Source of the DNA: Panicum virgatum
Taxonomy: Eukaryota; Streptophyta; Magnoliopsida; Poales; Poaceae
NCBI RefSeq assembly: GCF_016808335.1
Contig: NC_053146.1
Span: 29,489,495-29,553,494 of the forward strand
Reading direction: 5' to 3'
Length of the DNA: 64,000 nucleotides
In this document: piece by piece, positions 43,814-53,489 of the stretch
How the letters are laid out: the number at the start of each line of letters is the position of its first letter
Position numbering within the stretch: the first letter of the stretch is position 1
Notes under the pieces: generated by a model
Databases searched by the model: none
The model's input: only the letters and a program-made list of their open reading frames with translations
Told to the model about the DNA's origin: nothing
Made by a program: the position numbers and the translations under genes

Positions 43814-44879
43814 CTACTCCATCCAGTGGTGCCTGCTCCTCGGGTACTCGCAAACACCTCTTCAGCTGAGATATATGGAAGACATCATGAACTCCTGAGA
43901 GGCTGAGAGGTAACTCCAGGCGATAAGCAACTTCGCCTTTCCGCTCTAGCACCTTGAATGGCCCCACATACCGAGGTGCTAACTTCCCCTTGACATTGAA
44001 TCTGCGGATTCCTCTCATCGGAGACACCTTTATGTACACATAATTACCAACACTGAAAGTCAGGTCTCTCCGTTTGCCATTAGCATAGCTCTTCTGTCTG
44101 CTCTGTGCAATCCTCAGATTTTCCCGCACAGCCTGAACCATCTGCTCTGCATCATCTATGATCTCAGGGCCAAAGAGCTGCTTCTCACCAATCTGATCCC
44201 AATAGAGAGGAGTCCTGCACTTTCTGCCATACAATGCCTCAAAGGGGGACTTCTTCAGACTGGCCTGGTAGCTGTTGTTGTATGAAAACTCAGCATATGA
44301 CAGGCACTTATCCCAACTAGTACCGTACTTAATGGCACAAGCTCTCAGCATATCCTCCAACACTTGGTTGGTTCTCTCTGTCTGCCCATCTGTCTGTGGG
44401 TGATAAGCCGTACTGAAGCGCAGCTTCGTATCCAGCGAATCATGGAGCTGCTCCCAGAACCGTGAAGTGAACTGAGACCCTCTGTCAGATATGATCTTCT
44501 TGGGCACACCATGCAAGCAAACAATCCGAGAGATGTACAACTCTGCAAGTCTAGCACCGGAGTAGGTAGTGTTCACTGGAATGAAGTGAGCAACCTTCGT
44601 CAATCGATCCACTACTACCCATATGGAGTTGTACCCTTTCTGAGTACGAGGCAATCCAACAATGAAGTCCATGGTGATTTCCTCCCATTTCCACTCTGGA
44701 ATCTTCAAAGGCTGTAATAGACCTGCTGGCCTCTGATGCTCAGCCTTGACACGCCGACAGGTGTCACAAATAGCCACGTACTCTGCCACTGAACGCTTCA
44801 TCCCATACCACCAGAAACGTTCCTTCAGATCATAGTACATCTTCGTGCTTGCCCGGATGAATAGAGTATGCTGTATCAT
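43785..44879 (-). pseudogene. Element B integrase
   Basis: A long frame with zinc-site cysteines (CDTCRRVKAEH), the three catalytic positions (MDFIVGL, ISDRGSQF, and Glu in TDGQTERTNQ), LYGRKCRTPL and the GPY block ([11 protein letters not shown]). The first zinc-ligand histidines lie in the previous frame at 44830-45654, so a frameshift near 44860 splits the domain. Confidence 0.88.
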
Positions 44880-45654
44880 GGGCCTCAGTCAGAATCAGCT
44901 TCCGGAGATCATGCACATCAGGCACGCAGATCCAGTTCTTGTACCACAAAGTACCCTGATCATCCTCTCTGAAATGAGGAGCCTTGCCCTTCTTGAGCAA
45001 CTCACGAATCTCCTGCAGCTTTTCATCTTCTTTCTGATGCTGCCTGATCTCTGACTCTAGAGTCGGTACTGCCTCAAACGCTGCACTCGAAGTATGATGC
45101 AAGAAGCCCAGACTCAACTGCTCGAACTCCTCGCATAACTCTGGAGGCATCTGGAAAGCCACGGCCATGTTGACATAGCTTCTCCTGCTCAAAACATCTG
45201 CTACAACATTGGCTTTGCCCGGATGATAGTGAATCTCCAGGTCATAGTCCTTGACCAACTCTAACCATCTTCTCTGCCGCATGTTCAGCTCATTCTGCGT
45301 GAAAATGTACTTGAGGCTCTTGTGATCAGTGTAGATATCACACCGCTGCCCATACAAGTAATGCCTCCAAATCTTCAGAGCATGCACAACTGCGGCTAAC
45401 TCAAGATCATGAGTGGGATAATTCAGCTCATGCCGACGTAACTGCCGTGAAGCATAAGCAATCACTCTGCCCTCCTGCATCAGAACACACCCAAGACCAT
45501 CCTTCGAAGCATCACAATATACCGTGAATCTCTTCGTCTGGTCTGGCAGAGTCAGGACTGGCGCCGTAGTCAACCTCTTCTTCAGCTCATCAAAGGCCCT
45601 CTGACGCTCATCAGTCCATACGAAAGCCACATTTTTCTCCAGCAATGAAGTCAA
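44830..45654 (-). pseudogene. Element B RNase H and integrase linker
   Basis: The frame contains [36 protein letters not shown] and [10 protein letters not shown], which hold the four acidic RNase H residues. It then runs into the integrase N-terminal part ([10 protein letters not shown]), where the frame is lost. The upstream join to RT at 45655-45700 also needs a frameshift. Confidence 0.88.
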
Positions 45655-45679
45655 AGGCTTCGCGATCTTGGAGAAATTC

Positions 45680-46966
45680 TCAATGAACCTCCGATAATAT
45701 CCTAGCTAAGCCCAAGAATGACCTGACTTCCTTTACTGTCTGCGGTGTCTCCCACTCGAGCACATCCTTCACCTTGCTCGGATCAACAGCAATGCCTCCC
45801 TGAGAGATAACATGACCGAGGAATGGCACCTCGTCAATCCAGAACTCGCACTTGCTGAACTTGGCATACAACTGATGCTCTCTCAATCTCTGCAATACGA
45901 GTCTCAGATGCTCCTCATGCTCTTCTTCTGTCTTGGAGAAGATCAGAATATCATCAATGAAAATCACCACAAAGACATCCAGATAATCCATGAAGACCAT
46001 ATTCATCAGATGCATGAAGAAAGCCGGGGCATTAGTCAAGCCGAAAGACATGACCGTGTACTCATATAGCCCATACTTGCATGTGAATGCCGTCTTCGGA
46101 ATATCCCCAGGACGGATCCTCAGCTGAAAATAACCCGAACAAAGATCAATCTTCGAGAATATACGGCCACCTCGAAGCAAATCAAAGAGATCCTCAATAC
46201 GGGGCAGTGGATGCTTGTTCTTGATAGTGACTGTATTCAGCTCCCGATAATCCACACACATCCTCTTCGAGCCATCCTTCTTATCTACCAGCAATAGTGG
46301 AAAAGCCCAAGGAGAGAAGCTGCGACGGATATAGCCCTTGGCTAGCAACTCATCAATAGTTTTCTTGACTTCTTCATGCTCTATAGGTGCCATACGGTAG
46401 GGCCGCTTTGCAATAGGAGTTGTGCCAGGCAAGAGATCAATACAAAACTCAATGGCGCGTTCAGGCGGCATACCTGGCAAATCATCCGGGAATTCAGACA
46501 CCATGCGAATACCGTCCGTGGGTCTAGTCTCCATCTGATGAAGAAATCCAGAAGGCTCCACTGCACTGATGACAACCTCTTGGCCACTGGAAGCTGATAG
46601 CAAGACTGTCCTCTGAGCACAATCTATCCGGACTCCCCACTTGGCCAGAGTCTCCATTCCCAGAATGACATCAATGCCCTTGGTGTCTAGCACCATCAGA
46701 TCAGTACAGAACTCTACTCCCCTCAAGGAAACACTGACTCTCGGGCAGTAAGTGTGAGACCTCAACTGTCCTCCCGGTGAAGATACTAACAGGCACCTCT
46801 TTAATGTGCTAGTATGAATACCATGATGCTCGACAAAAGACTGAGTAATGAAGGAATGCGTAGCACCAGTATCGAAAAGCACTGTAGCTGGATATGAATT
46901 AACCATGAACGTACCAATAACCACGTTGGGAGCCTCGGCCGCTGACTCGGCCGTCACGTGGTTCAC
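45680..46966 (-). pseudogene. Element B protease and reverse transcriptase
   Basis: A 428-codon frame: protease [10 protein letters not shown] near the N terminus, a second protease block (GIDVILGM), then RT with [28 protein letters not shown] and the catalytic FIDD in [12 protein letters not shown]. It ends by frameshift after SFLGLA, where the thumb should continue. A few residues appear to be missing before [10 protein letters not shown] compared with element A. Confidence 0.9.
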
Positions 46967-48181
46967 TCTGCCCTGAAGTGGCGCCCTGGGCTGAGCTGGG
47001 CGCCCCTGCTGTCCTGCCTACGCCTTCCGGGGGCAAGCGTTGGCATAGTGCCCCGGCTGGCCGCAGTGAAAGCAGGTGCGAGGGGGTCCCTGACCCTGCT
47101 GTCCGGTAGGAGCTGCCGGACGTGGAGCCTGCGGTGCCAGTGGAGCAGCACGAGCCGGAGGTGTCGGTAACCTCTAGCCCTGGCCCGCCTGCTGCTGTCG
47201 AGGTGGGTACTGCTGTGGTGGCCTCTGCTGGTACTGCTGAGGAGGCCGGTACTGAGGCTGCTGGTACTGCTGAGGCTGCTGGTGGCGAGGACGAGTGTTG
47301 CTGCCGGAACCAACAGGGACAATCTTCCTCTTCTTGTCCTCCATCTCTCCAGGTGCTTGCGCTCAGTGTTGAGTGCGCTGTCAACCAGATGGTTGAAGTC
47401 GTCGATGCGGAGGTTGAGCAGCGCGTACTGGAGGTAGTCCTCAAGGCCCTCCATGAAGTGCTCTTGCTTCTTGCGGTCATCGGCAACATCGGCAGGGGCG
47501 TAGCGAGCAAGCTGCAGAAAGCGATCACGATACTCCGTGACCGACATAGTCCCCTGAAGTGACAAAGACAGATAGATATCGAAAGATTAACTCAAGATTC
47601 ATAAGGATAGAACAAGGGGCATTAGCTCAAAAGAAACCGCTAAATGATTATATCTAAGATTACCTGCTTTAGTGCAAGGAACTCCTTCTGCTTCATCTTC
47701 ATAACGCCCGCGGGGACATTGTGGCTGCGGAACCGCTCTCGGAACTGGAGCCAAGTGAGAGCCTCGCGGTCCTGAACTGGGTGGGACTCCCACCAGTCCA
47801 AAGCTGCCCCTCGCAGCTGTCCTGCTGCGTACAAGACGCGCTCACGATCATCGCACTGGGCGATGTCCAGCTGACGCTCCACTGCACGGAGCCAGTCGTC
47901 AGCCTGAAGAGGGTCGGACGTGTGAGAAAACGTCGGCGGGTGACCCCTTAGGAACTCTGCACGCCTGTCGCGAGGCTGCGGCGGTGGAGGAGGCGGAGGC
48001 TGAGTATGAGCCTGCTGAAGTGCCTGAACAGTGTTGTTCAGGGTGGCCATCATCTGCATCTGGAGCTGGAAGTACTGCTCCGGAGTCAAAGGACGGAAGG
48101 CATCGGGATCCCGGTCCCCTGGGTGTTCTGACCCTGGTTGTTCTGCCCCTGCTGGTCAGAACCACGCCTGGTGTTCACCAT
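46967..48181 (-). pseudogene. Element B gag, with intron and a one-base frameshift
   Basis: The start is ATG at 48181 (MVNTRRGSDQQG). A run of G near 48116-48120 appears one base short, shifting the frame; the gag then continues as TPEQYFQLQMQMM, and DWLRAVERQLD to FLALKQ. A 110-bp GT-AG intron (47554-47663) follows, and the frame resumes with GTMSVTEYRDRF to LLNLRIDDFNHL. Across the intron the protein aligns with gag of A without a gap. A CCHC knuckle (CFHCGQPGHYANAC) lies at about 47032-47073 after a Gln/Pro/Thr-rich stretch. Gag would form the particle. Confidence 0.85.
47554..47663 (-). other. Probable intron in element B gag
   Basis: On the minus strand the donor is GCAG|GTAATC and the acceptor is TTCAG|GGGAC after a T-rich stretch. 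Length is 110 bp, not a multiple of three, with stops inside. Removal gives FLALKQ-GTMSV in phase, matching [11 protein letters not shown] in gag of A. Confidence 0.7.
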
Positions 48182-48737
48182 TTGATTTTGGACAAAAGAT
48201 TTCACAAGTAAGGATATGGCAGGAATAAATTCAGATGGATATGATAACTCTTTGCGGAAAAAGACTAAGCCATGATAAAGTAGACAGGATAGAGTGGACT
48301 GTTTTACCCCCAACGATCTAACTCATTTTATTAATTAGTTAACTTTAACAGGAGAGTAATTTTCTCTAAACAATTTTAAACTACTAAGCTATGCAATCAT
48401 TCAAAAATCCAAATCAAACATGTAGCATAATAACAAGCAGTCAATTTTCACAACTTAGCCGAGTTTAACATACGACTCGACTAACACCACGTGTCGCGGA
48501 TCGTGCTATCGTATTATTATAAAGGGTCACCTAGCTGATACTCATGGTGGTCAGATGACTGATTCAGGCCAAAATCTACGAAAACTATTCTTCAGAGAGA
48601 AAAATCAAGGCAAGAAGGGTAAAAGTCATAGAATTCAAGGGGTATAATAGAAAAATAGTTTCAGCAGACAAGGATTGGAGAGAATAAGTCCTACAACTCG
48701 ACCAGTTCTATCTAGGCTTCGTCCTACAGTCGATACG
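48182..48737 (-). other. Element B 5' leader
   Basis: About 0.55 kb between the primer-binding site and gag. No ORF0 is present, unlike in element A. No other feature was seen. Confidence 0.6.
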
Positions 48738-48749
48738 GCTCTGATACCA
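48738..48749 (-). other. Primer-binding site of element B
   Basis: The minus strand reads TGGTATCAGAGC, a perfect match to the plant initiator-Met tRNA primer site, three bases inside the LTR edge at 48753. Confidence 0.93.
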
Positions 48750-48752
48750 CTC

Positions 48753-50500
48753 TGTAACACCCGGTTTATAAAAGGACATAAACCGAGCAATCATATACGT
48801 GCCAGGATCAAGTCACACGTATATACAACAGAATGAACAATATATCATAGCACATATCACGAATAAGACATAATAAATCGAAATACGAATGTTATTTATT
48901 ACATTAATGACAAAAATGTCTGATACAGCGGAAGCGAAGTACAAAATACGATAAAACTCTCCGAAGCTGAGCAGGGCGCCACAGGGACGTCGACTGGGAG
49001 ACGAACGCCTAGAAGTCCTGGTAGCGCTGAGCAAACTCCCTCGCGTCGGCAAGAACTGAGCAGCAGTAGTGTATCCAAGAGGAAAAAGTAGAGAGAGGCA
49101 AGAGTGAGTACACCACCATACTCAACAAGTATAACACAAACTATGAGGCTCTAGGCTGGCTGACTGACTGTATTAGCTTTTAAGTCTTGGCAAAATTTTA
49201 TTAAAGCTAATTACTACAAGTTGATGAGTTACCATTATCCCAGTTACATAATACTTATTCAGAATTAATCATGTTACTACTGAGAACCAAACCACAACCA
49301 TACCAAAACCTTGAGAGGCACCCCCTCGTCGGAAGGAGCTAACCCCACTAATCAAAAGGAGGATCGAAGGGCATCCTACAGGCCGAGCTAGCTAGCGCAA
49401 ACAAAACAGGAAGCCGGTCAGAGGCTCACCAAGGGGGTGGATCGAAGGGCGAGTCCGGCGCAGGGGCTCGACGGCGAACTCTGGCGGTGAGGAGGTGCGG
49501 TGCTCGCGGACCGGTCGCTGAGGTGGTCCTCCGGGTCTCTGGATCCGAGGTTTCGACTCGTGAAGCTCCTGTGGGTGTTCTAGAGGGGTTAGGGGGCTTC
49601 GAAGTCGCCGGCGGCGAGGAAATCGCGGAGGCAAGTCGGCTTACCCGCGGCGGCGCTCCGGGGAGATCCCGGTCGTTGCAGGTGATGGGGTCGTGCGGGG
49701 AGGCCTCGGGGTCGTTCCTAGGCCTGAGGTGGAGCCGGAGCGGGGGTCTGCAGGGGCTGGGGCACGCTGGTGCGGCGTGGCCACGGCGGAGCAAGGGACT
49801 CGGTGCGGCGGAGCAGAGCGGGGTGGTGGCTAGGGTTTGTGGGGAGGCGGCTGCGGATGGGAGGAGGTGCAGGGGGGTTGCGGGATGCTAAATAGAGGCC
49901 GGGCGGTGATCTTGGGAGGGCGCGCCGAGATGGTAACCTCGCCGAGAATCTAGGCGGGACTGGCACGGCCGTTGCGCGAGCGTTACGCGGGAGAGACGAA
50001 CCTGCTAGCGGGGCCGGGAGGTCAGCGAGGTGAGGCGGGGGCGCTGACGTGCGGGTTCGGCGTGGCAGCGGTTGTAGCGCGCGGGGCGGGGCGACGCGGC
50101 TGAGGCCGTGAGGTGGACTGGGCTGCGCGCGCGGCGTGGGTCGGAGTGAGCGCGGGGAGCGAGGGAGTGGGCCGCACGGGGGAAAACTGGGCCGGCGTGG
50201 GGAGAGAAGTGGGTTGCGGGTCGGGCTGAGGTTTGGGCCTTCCTTTTTTATTTTCTTTCCTCTTTTCTAATTCAAACAAAGTTTGAGTTCAAATAAAAAT
50301 TGGAATTCAAACCACACTCAAATAAAAAATATGCACCAGCATGAATGCAACAACAAAGTTTTAACCTGAGACAAAATTTTAATCACTTAAGGAACAAAAA
50401 TTTTAGATTAAATGCAAGTCTAACACAATAAACCTTAGAAAATTAAATAAAGCCAATTAAATTTATTAATAAATGCTGAAATTTAAATTAGGGTGTTACA
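48753..50500 (-). mobile_element. Element B 5' LTR (right, 1748 bp)
   Basis: It matches the left LTR at both ends but lacks the left copy's middle (junction at about 49366). Instead it has a GC-rich block (about 49366-50010) related to solo LTR F at about 59700-60250. A TATA-like TATTTA is on the minus strand at 49889-49894. Confidence 0.9.
49889..49894 (-). promoter_or_regulatory. TATA-like box of element B 5' LTR
   Basis: The minus strand reads CTATTTAGC between the GC-rich U3 and the R region. It is weak but placed as in the LTR of element A. Confidence 0.4.
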
Positions 50501-50505
50501 CGATA

Positions 50506-51720
50506 GTAAAAACTACTGCCAGGAGCTCTTTCTCAGTTGTGGCATAATTTAGTTGAGCTCCGGTTAGAGTGTTGCTAGCATACACAATTGTGTGATGCTT
50601 CTTATCCTTAGTTTGGCCTAGGACCACACCAACGGCATAGTCACTAGCATCACACATTATCTCGAATAGCAGACACTAATCGGGGGTTGAATTATTGGAG
50701 CTAAGGCGAGTGCTTTCTTGAGAACTTCGAAAGCTTTTAAGCACTCGTCAGTGACCTCGAAGGGCACATCCTTAGCTAAGAGGCTCGTAAGGAGTCTAGC
50801 GATCTACGAGAAATCCTTAATGAACCGTCGATAGAACCCCGCATGACCTAGGAAACTACAGATGCCCTTAACGTTTACTGGGGGTGGAAGTTGCTCTATG
50901 ACGTCAATTTTGGCTTTATCAACTTCAATCCCTCTCTCGGAAACAATGTGTCCAAGGATGATGCCTTCTCGGACCATGAAATGGCACTTTTCCCAGTTGA
51001 GTACCAGGTCCTTTTCTTGGCATCGTTGCAAGACCTTGTCCAAATTTTCAAGACAATGATCAAAAAATTTTCCATAGACGGAAAAGTCATCCATGAAAAC
51101 TTCCATGATTTCTTCAATCAAGTCTGAAAATATAGACATCATGCATCTTTGAAATGATGCAGGAGCATTATAAAGCCCGAAAGACATTCTACAGTAAGCA
51201 TAGGTTCCATAAGGGCAAGTAAACGTGGTCTTGCTCTGATCATCTGGGTCGATGGGAATTTGGTGATAACCGGAATACCCATCAAGGAAACAGAAGAAAG
51301 AATGCTTTGCCAACCGCTCTAACATTTCATCAATGAAAGGCAGTGGAAAGTGATCTTTCTTTGTTACCGAGTTAAGTTTCTGGTAATCTATGCACATTCT
51401 CCACCCAATAGGAATTCATTGAGGAATAAGCTCATTTTTGCGATTCTCAACGACCGTCATGCCTCCCTTCTTAGGCATGACTTGGACTGGGCTTACCCAC
51501 TCACTATGAGGCACGAGATAAATAATCCCAGCATGTTGGAGTTTTAGGACCTCTTTCTTGACAACGTCTCTCATCGCATTATTTAGCCTGCATTGAGGCT
51601 CCCTGGTAGGTGCAATATCTAGATCTAGAGGGATACGATGAGTGCAAAGAGTGGAACCGATTCCTTTCAGGTCCTCAAGTGAGTAGCCAAAAACAGGTCT
51701 ATGCTTTTCTAGAACGGCTA
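50506..51720 (-). pseudogene. Element C reverse transcriptase and N-terminal RNase H
   Basis: The open part (50804-51397) has MCIDYQKLNSVTKKDHFPLP, FLDGYSGYHQIPI, RMSFGLYNAPASFQRCM and the catalytic FMDD (VFMDDFSVYG), then SFLGHAGFYRRFIKDFS. The RNase H start follows towards 50506 but is interrupted by stops. It is Athila-like in sequence. The frame is closed by stops on both sides, so the protein is dead. Confidence 0.9.
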
Positions 51721-52600
51721 AGAGCTTAGCCGTCTCCTCGTCAGAGAGTTTGTCACTAAGGATGACAGGATTTCTGAATCACCGTTCAGAAAAGCATAGT
51801 GAAGGCCAGCTGGAATGGTTTTTAGCTCTAACGGAGGACGTGTTGGTTGTTCATGCATAGGTAGTTCAAGGGTTTCTTCTAAATCATCCTCCTCTTGGAT
51901 GAAAAGTTTTGCTTCTCGCTCTAAGGAGGGTTTACAGAGATACACAAATATGTGTGTAGTCTAATGACTACCAACACTTCTTCACACGAATCTTCTTGAG
52001 GGATTAGATCAGCTCGAGAGTTTTTGGATTGACTAATGGATAAGGCGTAAGATCTTCCCCCAAGTGAAACGTTTATCTCTCCTAGGGCTGGCATATCTAG
52101 GAAGAGTTTTTTTCTATGGGATGCCCTATAAGAATGTCAAAGTCTTGGACTTCGAAGACATGGAAGTCTAGGGTGATCTCCCTCTTTGCCTACCAAACTA
52201 GTACATCGTGCATAACCCCAATCCCTTTTATTGTGTAACGAAGTCTAGTTCTAAGGGATTTTGCGGTTGGAGCAAGGAGTGTGTCTTCCGAGTGGTCGGA
52301 AGCAAAAGAGTTGGACATGATGTTTACTCCAACCATGGGGCTATAAAAGGCTGTGACTGCAGTCCCTTTTATAAAACATGGAATGGGTACAGAAGGGGCA
52401 TGAAATTGAATTATTCGGGTGAAGTTTCCCCTTCTTGTAACCATTCATTATTCATAACAGCAGCCACGCTCTTTACGGTCTCTTTAAGGAAATCCTTATC
52501 AAGATCGCAAGGCGGGTCCTCAGGGACTGGAGGCCTTTTTTGGAGGGGATATAAGGTGGTATTACCAAAGTTATAAAATATATCCTCCTCAATGTTGAAC
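51718..52600 (-). pseudogene. Element C protease region, degenerate
   Basis: Broken frames at 51718-51945 and 52190-52444 hold parts of the Athila protease-RT linker. The second has a stretch with SFASDHSEDTLLAPTAKSL and GIGVMHDVLVW, the latter like the family's I-H-D-V-M-F-Y end. The catalytic Asp-Ser-Gly is not clearly seen. Assignment rests mainly on position between gag and RT. Confidence 0.55.
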
Positions 52601-53480
52601 GGGAATTCCGGAGGTAAGATCTCATCCTCCTCTGGGTCTTCTGGTTCCGAAGAAGGTTCGACGGGTGAGCCTGGCTAGATTATCAAAGATAGTGTGAACT
52701 CAACTACCGGATCTTCTTCTTGGCTTGGAGATCTAACTACTGGGAGTGGTTCTATGAAGGATGCGTTCTCCAGGATACGATCCAAGAGAGCCATTCCTTC
52801 GGAAGTGGTTTTATAAGCAAATGATCCCCCAGCAGTAGTGTCAAGCTGTAGTGTTGTTTCAATGTTCAGCCCTAACCAAAAGTGCTGAAGCAGCACATGG
52901 TCGGGAATGGACAGGTCTGGGCCGGAATGAGTGAGCTGTGTAAATCTAGCCTAGACTGTACTAAAACTTTCCTTCTCATCCTGACGAAAGTCGAGGATCT
53001 CTTTACATAGGGAAACGATGTAAGAAATGGAAAAGAATGCGAGACAGAACCTGTTTCGCAACACCTCCCGTTCTCCGTTTACCTTTCCCACATTTAGGGT
53101 GTACCATTGTTTCACTTTCTCAGCAAGAGAGAACGGAAACAACTTCCACCGAAGTGTTTCTTGTGCCATGCCTGCAATCGTCAAGCATGAGCACATCTGC
53201 TCGAACTCTCGTAGGTGGTGATATGGTTTTCTAATTCGTAACCTGAGAAGGGTTGTTCCTGAACCATGGCTATGAAGCCAGGGCGGAGTTCAAAGCCAGA
53301 AGTTGTGATATGTTCCTGAGAAGGGGCTAAGTTCAAGTTTCTCTGAGTTTGGCAGTGAACTTCAAAAATGCATAAAAAGTCACAGAAAAAATGTAAAAAT
53401 GCAAACTCAATTGTTCTGGAACCCTTACAACGAAATATACAAATTTTTTTACATGCAAATCTACAGAATCCATACACATT
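52601..53480 (-). pseudogene. Element C gag, degenerate
   Basis: Pieces in several frames: N-terminal NLNLAPSQEHITTSGFEL and MVQEQPFSGYELEN (53181-53477 frame), then MCSCLTIAGMAQETLRWKLF with SLAEKVKQWYTLN (52951-53196), then LLQHFWLGLNIETTLQLDTT (52675-52896). These are blocks of the Athila gag domain. Frameshifts and stops separate them. Confidence 0.85.
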
Positions 53481-53489
53481 TTAATCTAC

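Larger units (their letters stand above)
41188..50500 (-). mobile_element. Element B: second Tekay-type chromovirus, degenerate
   Basis: LTRs begin TGTAACACCC and end GGGTGTTACA. The element has a perfect initiator-Met primer-binding site, a polypurine tract and gag-pol in gypsy order ending in a chromodomain. The target duplication is CGATC (41183-41187) and CGATA (50501-50505), one mismatch. It sits inside the RNase H frame of element C. Frame breaks occur in gag, after RT, before the integrase zinc site and before the chromodomain, so it is not autonomous. Confidence 0.93.

Noticed and set aside
49487..49891. A 134-codon plus-strand frame in the right LTR of element B
   Set aside because: It is in the GC-rich LTR block, absent from the left LTR and without domain features.
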